Shown here piece by piece: positions 39,175-47,497 of a stretch of 64,000 nt of DNA. The notes below the pieces were generated by a model. The model was not told where the DNA came from. It was given only the letters and a program-made list of their open reading frames with translations, and did no database searches. Position 1 is the first letter of the stretch. Each line of letters begins with the position of its first letter. The position numbers and the translations under genes were made by a program. The stretch lies in assembly GCF_003173715.1 (NCBI RefSeq), contig NZ_CP029550.1, positions 6,712,001 to 6,776,000 on the forward strand, in the 5' to 3' direction. This DNA is from Methylobacterium durans (lineage in GTDB: Bacteria > Pseudomonadota > Alphaproteobacteria > Rhizobiales > Beijerinckiaceae).

Positions 39175-39813
39175 TCACCGTTGCATGAAGCGCAGGCCCG
39201 CGAGGTGAGCCGCGGCTTCGGACAGGCCCGTGCGGATGCGTTCGGCCACGCTCGGCGATGTGCAGACGTAGGTCGGGCTCGGATGCGGGATGGCGACGAC
39301 GGGCAGATCCGGCCGGAGCGCCGCGATCGCCGGCCGCGCCTCGCCGGCGAAGCGCCCGGCCAGGACCGCCACGGCGAGGTGCGGCAACAGGTCGAGGAGC
39401 GGCGCCAGATAGGCGGCCGCCGCCTTCGCTTCCACCCGGCGCGGTGCCCGGTTCAGGGCGCCCTCCGCGTGGATCACCCAGGGCACCGCGTTCCAGATCA
39501 GGGTGTCCCGGCGCGCGATGCCGGCCTCACGGAGGAAGCGGAACAGGTTGGCGGAGGTCCCCGTCGCGTTGTCGCGGGAGACGAAGCCGGTTCGGAAGAT
39601 CGCCGGGCCCGGCGTCTCGAGGAGCAGCAGCAGCCGCGCGCCGATGCCGCCGTCGAGTGGGTCGGGATCGGGCACCGGCGCCTGCCGCTCCGCCGCGATG
39701 GTGCGGGCCAGATCCCGCAGGGGCGCGAGATGGGGCGATCCGACGAGGGCGCGCCGCGCGGCGAGGATCGCCGGATCGGCGAGGCTCTTCGGCGCGTCGG
39801 GTTCAGTCGCCAT
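39175..39813 (-). CDS. Uracil-DNA glycosylase-like protein
   Basis: A 212-residue protein of the uracil-DNA glycosylase superfamily. The first motif is LLLLLETPGPAIFRTGFVSRDN (water-activating region), with NLFRFLREAGI and LIWNAVPW following, and the second motif AIPHPSPTYVC. No Fe-S Cys set of family 4 is visible. Its start overlaps the deacetylase gene by 11 bases, making it the last gene of the operon. A DNA repair role does not fit the operon; it could act on a related nucleobase-bearing substrate, but this is conjecture. Confidence 0.75.
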   Translation of the reverse strand: MATEPDAPKSLADPAILAARRALVGSPHLAPLRDLARTIAAERQAPVPDPDPLDGGIGARLLLLLETPGPAIFRTGFVSRDNATGTSANLFRFLREAGIARRDTLIWNAVPWVIHAEGALNRAPRRVEAKAAAAYLAPLLDLLPHLAVAVLAGRFAGEARPAIAALRPDLPVVAIPHPSPTYVCTSPSVAERIRTGLSEAAAHLAGLRFMQR

Positions 39814-40561
39814 CGTGCCCCGGGACGCCCGCCGGCAGGGTGCCGGAGACGCGGAAGCGCTCGACCCCACCCTCCTCGGAGAGCCGGCGGGACAGGCCCT
39901 CGCGCCCGCCGAACTGGAAGCCGATCTGCGTCCCGTAGGCCGCGCAGGCGGCCGCCTTGCGGACCTCGGCCGCCGGCGTCAGCCGGATCTCCCGCTCCCC
40001 GAGATCCGTGAAGCGGGCGCGCAGCGGCTCCTTCGGGGCGGCTTTGCGCACCGTGTAGGGGAAGTCGCGCCACCACAGGACCGGCAGCCTCGATCCGACG
40101 GCGTCGAGCGCCCGGACCATCTGGACGTGATCGACATGGCCACCGATCGCCTGAGGGCTCAGGAGAAGATCGGGCCGCACGGCCGCGACGAGATCGGCCA
40201 GGGCCCGAGCGAGATCCGGGACGATGGCATCGTCGTCCCGCGTCTCCTCGAACAGCTCGGGTGCCGAGCCGTAGCCGCGGTGCGGCGCCTCCCGGAACGG
40301 CAGGTGGGTCGGCGCGGCGATGCCGAGGGCCGCCGCCGCCGCCCGGTCCTCGTCGCGGCGAAGCGCCATGTAATCGACCTCCGCCGGCAGACCCTTGTCG
40401 AGCTGGCAGGCGAGCGCGAAGCCCTGCGGCTCGGGCACGCTGCCCGTGAACAGGGTCGCCATGACGACCTGCCAGCCGCCTTCAGCCAGCATCGCCAGCG
40501 TGCCGCCGCAGGAGAAGGCGGCATCGTCGAGATGGGGCGAGAGGGCGAGCGCAATGGGCAT
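39803..40561 (-). CDS. PIG-L/LmbE-family deacetylase
   Basis: A 252-residue zinc-dependent N-acetyl-sugar deacetylase. The metal motif is SPHLDDAAFSCGG near residues 9-21 and the third ligand lies in GGHVDHVQMVRAL near 140-150. MshB and GlcNAc-PI deacetylases of this family remove acetyl from GlcNAc bound to inositol. Here the gene follows a GT4 glycosyltransferase by 9 bases in an operon that starts with inositol-3-phosphate synthase, which strongly suggests a GlcNAc-inositol-like substrate. It overlaps the following gene. Confidence 0.85.
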   Translation of the reverse strand: MPIALALSPHLDDAAFSCGGTLAMLAEGGWQVVMATLFTGSVPEPQGFALACQLDKGLPAEVDYMALRRDEDRAAAAALGIAAPTHLPFREAPHRGYGSAPELFEETRDDDAIVPDLARALADLVAAVRPDLLLSPQAIGGHVDHVQMVRALDAVGSRLPVLWWRDFPYTVRKAAPKEPLRARFTDLGEREIRLTPAAEVRKAAACAAYGTQIGFQFGGREGLSRRLSEEGGVERFRVSGTLPAGVPGHDGD

Positions 40562-40570
40562 GGTGCCGGC

Positions 40571-41809
40571 CTAGAGGAGGTGCGGCTCCGCCCGGAACCG
40601 ACAGGACGGATCGACGGGCAGGTCCGGCGAGAAGCGCGTGTCCGGATGTGCACCCGCGATCTCGGCGTAGATCCCCATGATCTGGCGGCCGACCGTCTCC
40701 CAGGAATAGACCCGGCGGCACTCCTCCAGCCCCCCACCGGCGATGCGGCGGCGCAGCGCCGCGTCTTCGATCACGCGGGCGAGCGCGTCCGTGAGGGCGG
40801 CGACGTCGCCGGGCTCGGTCAGGAGCCCGTTCTCCCCGTCGCGCAGGCAATCGGAGACGCCGACCGAGTGGGTCGAGACCACGGCGAGCCCGGCCGCCAT
40901 CGCCTCCAGGATCGTGTTCGAGAAGCCCTCGGCGTAGGTCGGCGAGACGAAGACATCGGCCTGCCGGTAGAGGTCCGGCACGGTGGCGTAGTCGGCGTAG
41001 CCCGTGAAGCGAAGCCGCTCCTCGGGCAGGTCGCGCTCGGCGGCCCGCGCCTGCGCGGCCTCGACGTCGGGGCCGATGCCCGAGATCGTCGCGGCGAACG
41101 GCATGCCGCGATCGCGCAGGCGCCCGAGCGCGTCGACGAAATCGAGCACGCCTTTCCGCCGGTCGACGCGACCGTGATAGAGGAGACGAACCGGGCCGGC
41201 ATGCAGCTCGGGAAGCCCGTCCGCATGGGGCTGCGTGAAGCGCGCCGTGTCGACCGCGCCGGGCACGATGGTGAAGCGGCCCGGGTCGGTGCCGAGGCGC
41301 TCGCAGACCTCAGCCACGAAGGAGCGGCCGCCGATGAGGAGCGCGTTGGCGTGGTCGAGAACCGCGCACATGGCGCGCCGGTGCGTCTCGCAGCAGGAGC
41401 CGACCCAGTGGCCGTCTCCGCCCTGGATCGAGACCACGTTCGGCACGCCGAGCCGGCGGGAGGCCAGCAGGACCGCCCAGCCGGTCGGGTAGCCGTACTG
41501 CGCGTGCAGGACGTCGAAGGGCGCGCGCGCGTGCTCGGCCGCGATCGTCTCGACCATCGCCTCGACGTCGCGCTCGAAGTCGCCGCCCTCCTGCTCGCCG
41601 AGCTGCTCGAGGCCGATCACCCGAACGCCCGGCACGGGCGGGGGCGGGCCGCCGCCGTAGACGCGGGTGCCGAAGGCGTCGCCCCGGTACTGGCTGATCA
41701 TCGTCACGTCATGCCCGGCGCCGACGAGCTCGCGCAGGAGGTTCTGCGCGTAGACGCTCATGCCGGATATCGCCGGGAAGTAGCGCCGGCTGACGAAGCA
41801 GATCCTCAT
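40571..41809 (-). CDS. GT4-family glycosyltransferase
   Basis: A 412-residue GT-B retaining glycosyltransferase. The N-terminal domain has FPAISGMSVYAQNLLRELVG, and the nucleotide-sugar domain has YHGRVDRRKGVLDFVDAL and EGFSNTILEAMAAGLAVV (E-x7-E motif). The overall length and family are like MshA, which joins GlcNAc to inositol-3-phosphate, but acceptor specificity cannot be read directly. The ATG at 41809 overlaps the stop of the isomerase gene (ATGA). A Cys-rich spot (GSCCETHRRAMC) is unusual for GT4 proteins. Confidence 0.85.
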   Translation of the reverse strand: MRICFVSRRYFPAISGMSVYAQNLLRELVGAGHDVTMISQYRGDAFGTRVYGGGPPPPVPGVRVIGLEQLGEQEGGDFERDVEAMVETIAAEHARAPFDVLHAQYGYPTGWAVLLASRRLGVPNVVSIQGGDGHWVGSCCETHRRAMCAVLDHANALLIGGRSFVAEVCERLGTDPGRFTIVPGAVDTARFTQPHADGLPELHAGPVRLLYHGRVDRRKGVLDFVDALGRLRDRGMPFAATISGIGPDVEAAQARAAERDLPEERLRFTGYADYATVPDLYRQADVFVSPTYAEGFSNTILEAMAAGLAVVSTHSVGVSDCLRDGENGLLTEPGDVAALTDALARVIEDAALRRRIAGGGLEECRRVYSWETVGRQIMGIYAEIAGAHPDTRFSPDLPVDPSCRFRAEPHLL

Positions 41810-42684
41810 CGGACAGGGGTTTCCCGTACGGTCATGTCGGGCGGCGGCAAGTCCGGGCCCGGGCGTCGGCATTGCTTCAGGTATTCGATGGCGGCCGGAA
41901 TCATCGCGTCCGCCCGGTGGCTCTCGCGGGACAGCTCGACGCAGATGAGCTTGCCGAAATGGATCGCATCGAGGGCGTCGAGCACGCCCGGCACGTCCAT
42001 GTCACCCTCGCCGAAGGGCAGATGCACGTGGATGCCGCGCGCCATGTCCTCGATCGCCACGGTGCCGATGCGGGGCGCGAATTCGGCGACCGCCGCGGCG
42101 GGCTCGCGCTCGCCGGTGACGAGGCAGTGGCCGGTGTCGAGGGCGAGGCAGAGACCCTCCACCTGAAGCGCGGCGAAGTCGTCCAGGGTCTCGACCAGCA
42201 TGCCGGGCTCGGGCTCCAGGCAGGGCACGACGCCGTTCTCGCGGGCGTAGGCCACCACCTCCTGCAGCCCGTCCACCAGCCAGTGCCGCGCCTCCGCAGG
42301 GTCGATTCCGGGCTTCGGCACACCGGCCCAGAAGGACACGGCCTCGGATTTCAGGATCGCGCCGATCTCGATCGCCCGCTTCAGGAAGCCGATCCGGCGG
42401 GCGCGGCCCGTCGCGTCGGCCGTCACCAGGGTCGGCTCGTGCTTGGCCCGCGGATCGAGGAGGAAGCGGGCCCCGGTCTCGATCACCGAGCCGAGCCCAA
42501 GGCGCTCCAGGCGGCTCGCGACCCGCTCCGCCTCCCGCGCCCAGGTCTCGGCGAAGGGGTCGAGGTGGTGGATGTCGAGGGTGAGCGCGACGCCGTCGTA
42601 ACCGGCCCCGGCGATGAGGTCGATCGCGTCGTCGAGGCGGTGATTGGCCGCCCCGTTGGTGTTGTAGGCGAAGCGGAGACTCAT
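41806..42684 (-). CDS. Sugar phosphate isomerase/epimerase (TIM barrel, AP-endonuclease 2 fold)
   Basis: A 292-residue protein of the xylose isomerase-like TIM barrel group. Metal or substrate ligands are in GVALTLDIHHLD, CLEPEPGML, ALDTGHCLV, and GIHVHLPFGEGDMDV. Related folds include IolE/IolI inositol enzymes and EboE-type proteins. In this operon isomerisation or dehydration of an inositol-derived ketone is plausible. ATGA overlaps join it to the YcaO gene before and the glycosyltransferase gene after. Confidence 0.83.
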   Translation of the reverse strand: MSLRFAYNTNGAANHRLDDAIDLIAGAGYDGVALTLDIHHLDPFAETWAREAERVASRLERLGLGSVIETGARFLLDPRAKHEPTLVTADATGRARRIGFLKRAIEIGAILKSEAVSFWAGVPKPGIDPAEARHWLVDGLQEVVAYARENGVVPCLEPEPGMLVETLDDFAALQVEGLCLALDTGHCLVTGEREPAAAVAEFAPRIGTVAIEDMARGIHVHLPFGEGDMDVPGVLDALDAIHFGKLICVELSRESHRADAMIPAAIEYLKQCRRPGPDLPPPDMTVRETPVR

Positions 42685-44270
42685 GCGGCCCGTCCCCTCT
42701 GCTCCAGCCGGAACGGCGCGTGGTGCGATTCCGGCTCGCGGTAGAGGGGATAATGGCTGCCGACGATCTCCTCGGCCAGCGCCACGTCGAAGAGCGGCTG
42801 ACCGCCGAAGCGCTCGATCGCCTCGGGCGTCAGGCGGATCGGGCGCAGGGTCTCGCTCTGCGTGCCGAAGCGGACGAGGGGGTGATCGCGCTCGATGAGC
42901 TTCCGGGCGTTGCGCTCGCCGATCCGGTAATAGCTCATGGTCTCGACCTCGAGCCCCGGCACGATCGCCTTGACGACGCCCACCCCGCCGCGCGGCGGCG
43001 AGCAATCGACGTAGAGAACGTCGAACCCGGCCTCCAGAAGCCGCTCGCAGGCGATCGCGCCGCGGGCGTGCCCGTCGGCGGCGGGCGTCGTCGGCAGCTC
43101 CGCGAAGGCTTTCGTCGCGCGCTCGGAATAGACGGTGTCGGCGAGCACCGCGTGCAGATCCTCCGGCGGCAGCACGATCCATTCGAGCATGGCCTTCAGC
43201 GCCCGGCTCTCCTCCAGGTCTAGGCTCGGCAGGGCCTTCTCGATGAAGGCGTGGACGTAGCCCGGCGGCGTGACCCGCTCGGCGAAGGCGAGGGGCCCAT
43301 GGCCGAAGGCCTTGCGCACCCGCGCCGCCTGGAATTCGAGGAGCGCCTTGCGCAGGGCCCGCTCCCGGTCCGGGTCGCAGGCCTCGCCGCAGGCCGAGAG
43401 CGCGATCGGCGTCGGCGCGTCGGCGGGATTCCGGTCGTAGCCGACGACGTAGAGGTTCGTCAGGCCGAACTGGTCGGTGGCGAATTTCGGCAGGGCCCGG
43501 ATGCCGAGCGATTCCAGCCTTGCCAACATGCCTGAGGTCTCGGGCCCAAGCCCTTGCGAGAGATCGAGCATCACGCCCTGGTCGAGGGCGCGGAACAGGA
43601 GGCCGTTGCCGTCCCGCTGCAGCAGTTCCAGCACCCCGTGGCCGAGGGCGAAGGGCACGTCCGGCCCGGCGCCGAGCCCGTTCGTGATCAGGTTCGTGAA
43701 GGGCTTGTAACCCTCGGACAGCTCGAAATAATCCGTCGCCGCCACGTCGAGGGGCATCAGCACCGTCTCGCCGGTCGGGTGGCGGGTGGCGGCCGTCCAT
43801 TCGAGCACGGTGTCGCGGCCCACGGGCGAGCCCGCGGGCAGGCCGAGGGTGAGCGGGTCGGCGACGGAGCGGGCGCCGTGGACCCGCACGAGGTCGTTGT
43901 AGGACCCCCGCTCCTTCCTGCGCGGGATCAGCGCCAGCGAGGGCATCAGGTTCTCGGCGATCTCGGCCACCGCGCCGATAATCGCCTCGTCGTCGGTCGC
44001 CCCGTAGCCGATGCCGCTCGGCATGGCGCCGACGAAGTAGGGATCGTCGAGGAAGAGCGAGACGAACCAGACCGGGATCCCGGTCCGGTCGAGGGGCGCC
44101 AGGGGAAAGCCGACGATGCGCCCTTCCGGCAGCACGTCGAGATAGGCCCGCACGGGCTCCGGAAGGGATTGCGGCAGCCCGTCGATCCGGCGCTTCTGCC
44201 CGAACCGATAGGCGCGCGGCGCCTTCAGGCGGGCGTGGCGGGCGCGGTCGTCCTGATCAAGCTCGGTCAT
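42681..44270 (-). CDS. YcaO-domain protein
   Basis: A 529-residue protein with a YcaO ATP-binding domain in the N-terminal two thirds. Landmarks are SGIGYGATDDEAIIGAVAEI, TNGLGAGPDVPFALGHGVLEL and ERALRKALLEFQAARVRK, and near the end KAIVPGLEVETMS. YcaO enzymes activate an amide with ATP to form azolines, thioamides or amidines. No precursor peptide, TfuA, dehydrogenase or RiPP recognition protein is nearby, and the gap upstream is only 50 bases. A non-RiPP modification of a small amide is therefore inferred. Confidence 0.82.
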   Translation of the reverse strand: MTELDQDDRARHARLKAPRAYRFGQKRRIDGLPQSLPEPVRAYLDVLPEGRIVGFPLAPLDRTGIPVWFVSLFLDDPYFVGAMPSGIGYGATDDEAIIGAVAEIAENLMPSLALIPRRKERGSYNDLVRVHGARSVADPLTLGLPAGSPVGRDTVLEWTAATRHPTGETVLMPLDVAATDYFELSEGYKPFTNLITNGLGAGPDVPFALGHGVLELLQRDGNGLLFRALDQGVMLDLSQGLGPETSGMLARLESLGIRALPKFATDQFGLTNLYVVGYDRNPADAPTPIALSACGEACDPDRERALRKALLEFQAARVRKAFGHGPLAFAERVTPPGYVHAFIEKALPSLDLEESRALKAMLEWIVLPPEDLHAVLADTVYSERATKAFAELPTTPAADGHARGAIACERLLEAGFDVLYVDCSPPRGGVGVVKAIVPGLEVETMSYYRIGERNARKLIERDHPLVRFGTQSETLRPIRLTPEAIERFGGQPLFDVALAEEIVGSHYPLYREPESHHAPFRLEQRGRAA

Positions 44271-44320
44271 GGTCCTCGATAAACCCCGTTCCGCATCGCC
44301 GTACGGCCGTTGCCGTGCCC

Positions 44321-45352
44321 TCAGCGGCCCGCCAGCGGCCCTCCCCGGTGGCGCTCGCTCTCGTAGGCGTCCACCACGAGCCGCATCGTGTGCAGGTCGC
44401 GCTCGACCGAGTAGGCGCCGCGTTCCTCCGGGCGGCGCAGGGCCGAGCCGAAGGCGCGCACCTGCTCCAGGAAGGGCGAGGCCTGCGTGTCGAACGCGAT
44501 CTCCTCCGAGCGGCCGCCAGCGCCGTCCGTGAACGTCACCGTGCCGCCGGCCACCTGCCCCATCGTATCGATCGCGGTGAGCATGCCCCTGGTGCCCACC
44601 ACCTCCAGCCGGCGCCGGGGCAGCGCGTCGGGGCAATTGTAGGCGACGTGGAGGTTGGCGAGCACGCCCGCACCCGTGCGCCCGATCAGCAGGGCACCGT
44701 CGTCGACCGCGTAATCCTGCGCCCGGGCCTGGGTCAGGGCGACGATCTCGGCGATCGATTCGCCGGTGAGGAAGTCGACGAGGTCGATCCCGTGGGGGGC
44801 GAGGTCCATCAGCGCGCCGCCTCCCGCTTGGACGGGGTCGATGCGCCAGTTGTCGAGGCCCTCGACGGAGGTCCAGGCCCGATCCAGCCAGCAGGCATAG
44901 ACGATGCGCACCGCGGTCACGGTGCCGAGGCGGCCTGCCTCGATCAGGGCCCGCATGGCGCGGTGGCCGGGATGGTGGCGCTGGTCGAAGGCGGTGCCGT
45001 AGAAGATGCCGCTGCCGCGCACGGCTTCGGCCATCGCCTCGGCATCGCCGAGCCGCGCCGCCATCGGCTTCTCGCAGAGCACGGCCTTGCCGGCCCGGGA
45101 CAGCGCCACCACCGCCTCGCGATGCAGATGGTTCGGGGTGGCGACGTAGACGGCCTCGATCTCGGGGTCGGCCAGAAGCTCTGGAAGTGTCGCGTAAGCC
45201 CGCGCGCCCTCCGCGTCCGCCGCCTGGCGGGAACCCTCGCCCGGGTCGCAGACGGCGACGAGCCGATGCCCGGCAGCCCGGATGCCCGGCGCCATGTAGT
45301 CCCGGGCGACCCAGCCGTAGCCGACGATGCCCCAGCCGACGTTGTCGCCCAT
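44321..45352 (-). CDS. Gfo/Idh/MocA-family oxidoreductase
   Basis: A 343-residue NAD(P)-dependent oxidoreductase. The Rossmann motif is WGIVGYGWVARDYM near residues 6-19, followed by YVATPNHLHREAVVAL and CEKPMAARLGDAEAM with the catalytic Lys. GGGALMDLAPHGIDLVDFL gives the second domain's catalytic His. Family members include inositol 2-dehydrogenase and many amino-sugar enzymes. Its start shares a base with the stop of the methyltransferase gene (TGATG). Confidence 0.87.
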   Translation of the reverse strand: MGDNVGWGIVGYGWVARDYMAPGIRAAGHRLVAVCDPGEGSRQAADAEGARAYATLPELLADPEIEAVYVATPNHLHREAVVALSRAGKAVLCEKPMAARLGDAEAMAEAVRGSGIFYGTAFDQRHHPGHRAMRALIEAGRLGTVTAVRIVYACWLDRAWTSVEGLDNWRIDPVQAGGGALMDLAPHGIDLVDFLTGESIAEIVALTQARAQDYAVDDGALLIGRTGAGVLANLHVAYNCPDALPRRRLEVVGTRGMLTAIDTMGQVAGGTVTFTDGAGGRSEEIAFDTQASPFLEQVRAFGSALRRPEERGAYSVERDLHTMRLVVDAYESERHRGGPLAGR

Positions 45353-46547
45353 CACCAGCGCTCCGGCAGGTCGACGAATTCTCGCCGCCTCACGCGCTCG
45401 GCCTCGGGCGCGGTCGGAGGCCCGACCCAATCGAGCGCGTCCGGTCCCTCCGAGCGCATCGGGTAGGTGACGATGGCGGCGTATTCCTGCTCGTAGCGCT
45501 CCGACGGCCATCGGATCTCGTACGCGCCGGCCCCGTCCGGCGCGTAGAGCGGGTTCAGGCGCAGATGCGTGCCCTCCCGCGGCAGGGTCAGGCCGTCGAC
45601 GATCGCGCGCGGCGCCGGGCGCATCCCCGGACCCGCCACCACCGAGAAGGCCTCGCAGCCCCGGATCTCGGCCGGCAGGCGGGGCGCGGGGGCGCGGGTC
45701 TCCACGAGGGCCTGGGTCAGCTCGGCGTCGTCGTAGACGAGGGCGTCCGGGAACAGCTCCTCGATCTCCTCCGCCGAGACGGCCCGGCCCGCCGAGAAGC
45801 CCGGGCGGTCGCTGTTGTGGATGTGGCTCAAGGCCAGCCAGCCGTCATCGCCCGCGTTCTGGCGCAGGCATTCGAGCAGACCCGCCTTGTCGTCGAGGAA
45901 ATAGAAGGCGTCGTTGCAGACGACGAGATCGACCGGCGCGCCGCTGACGGGCCAGTGGGGCGAGGCCGCGTCGAAGCAGACGAGCTGCGCGCCCTCCCCA
46001 CCACCCAGTGGCGGGCGACCCAGAGCTTGGCGAAGACCACGTCCGCACCCGCGACCTTGGCGCCGTGGCGCCTCAATTCGCGCAGGTAATGCCCGATGCC
46101 GCAGGCGAACTCGAAGACGCAGGCCGGGCCGTTCCAGTGCGCCTCCAGCAGGGCGAGGCCGGCCAGGAAGGTCGGGTCGCTCCAGCGGTGCAGGAAGTAG
46201 TCGCCGACGCGGCCCCAGCCGAGGAGGCGGACCGCGTCCCGCAGGCTGGCCTCCTCGCGACCGTGCACGAGGGCCGCGAGATCGGCCGGGTCCGCCGGCG
46301 GGCCGTTCCACCAATCGTCCTGGTCGGCGAGCAGCGCCACGAGCGCCTTCTCGCGGCCGTTCTCCGCACCCGCATCGTCGAGATGCGCCAGGACCTCGGC
46401 GATGAGGCCGTCCCGGCCGATGCGCAGGTACGGTATGCCGTCGATCACCGGCCAGCGCGCGCCGGTCTCGGCGTCGCGCAGCGAGTGCGGCGTGTCGGAG
46501 CGGAGCGCGTTGCCGGTCTCGGGCGAGGTCAGGGTGAAGGGGATCAT
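45352..46547 (-). CDS. Class I SAM-dependent methyltransferase, frame broken at a G/C run
   Basis: The N-terminal 45 residues resemble a Trm112-like unit (PETGNALRSD...WPVIDGIPYLR) without its zinc Cys. The SAM motif I is VFEFACGIGHYL, then GADVVFAKLWVARHWVVG. After VVG (45996-45999, four C on the plus strand) the frame is lost and resumes as EGAQLVCFDAASPHWPV, then DLVVCNDAFYFLDDKAGLL. One more base in the run restores about 398 residues. The C-terminal 150 residues are unlike standard methyltransferases. The start is uncertain: a GTG at 46583 overlaps the upstream stop, while the ATG at 46547 starts the recognisable domain. Confidence 0.78.
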
Positions 46548-46579
46548 GCTCTCTCTACCCGCCCCCGTCGCGTTTGCGA

Positions 46580-47497
46580 TCACGGGATGCGCATATCCTT
46601 CAGCACCCGATCATGGAACCCCTTCACCGGCCCGGCATGGACGAGTTCCATCTCGCCGAGCACGGTCTCCATGGTGAGCGAGGCGGCGCGCAGGTGCTGG
46701 GCGATCTGGAGGACCCGGTCGATCGCATCCGCCGCGTGGAAGGCGCGGCCCTCCGCGGTGGCGTCGTCGGGCAGAACCGCCCGCGCCCGCTCGATCGTCG
46801 CGCGCAGGGGCGGCTCGAGCGCGTCGAGCGCCCATTGCGTGGTCCGCGCCATGATCGGCCCGAGATGGTCGCCGAGCAGCATCTCGCCGGTGAAGCCCGC
46901 ATCCGGCATCGCCGCGTTGTGGAAATGGTGCGCCATCGCCGCCAGGAACACGGTGGTGGGGTCGGCCCGGTAGAACGGGCTCAGCACCACGCCGTAGACC
47001 GCGACCATCAGGCAGTGCTCAGCGTGATTCTCCGGCGGCTCCAACAGGATGCGGGGCTTGCCCGGGCAGGTCACGCCCGCCCGCGGCTGCTGCGCCAGCG
47101 CCGCGACGAAACCCGGCAGCGGACCGGCCACCAAGTTGTCCCGCTCTCGGAGCCGTTCACGCAGCCGTCCGCGCAGATCGGCCTCGACCTCGGGCGTCAC
47201 CGCTTCGAAGCCCGCGACCAGCACGTCGCCGATCGCGGCCTCGGAGAGGCCCGCTGCCGCCAGGAAGGCGTCGTCGAGGTCGCAGAGTCGGCAGGCGGCG
47301 AGCGTCTTGGCGGTGATCTCCAGGGCCACGGCCTCGGGATCGGCCCCGCCTGTCAGAGCGCTCCAGCCCTGCGCGAAGAGACGCTCCGCGACCGAGCCCG
47401 TCCGTCCGGCCGAGCGGACGCGCTTGAGGTCGTTCAGCTCGACGAGAAGCTCGCGGAGCGCGACGGGTGCTGCGGCGCCCTCGAACGGGCCCGGCAT
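46580..47497 (-). CDS. HD-domain-like protein of unknown function
   Basis: A 305-residue protein with an HD-superfamily pattern. His residues occur in PPENHAEHCLM (near 165), AAMAHHFHNAAMPD (near 186-199) and AFHAADAIDRVLQIAQHL (near 260-277). The usual His-Asp dyad appears as HHFHN, so the metal site is altered or uses another Asp. Myo-inositol oxygenase is an HD-fold diiron enzyme, and this gene directly follows inositol-3-phosphate synthase, but there is no specific MIOX signature. The ATG overlaps the upstream stop (TGATG). Confidence 0.6.
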   Translation of the reverse strand: MPGPFEGAAAPVALRELLVELNDLKRVRSAGRTGSVAERLFAQGWSALTGGADPEAVALEITAKTLAACRLCDLDDAFLAAAGLSEAAIGDVLVAGFEAVTPEVEADLRGRLRERLRERDNLVAGPLPGFVAALAQQPRAGVTCPGKPRILLEPPENHAEHCLMVAVYGVVLSPFYRADPTTVFLAAMAHHFHNAAMPDAGFTGEMLLGDHLGPIMARTTQWALDALEPPLRATIERARAVLPDDATAEGRAFHAADAIDRVLQIAQHLRAASLTMETVLGEMELVHAGPVKGFHDRVLKDMRIP

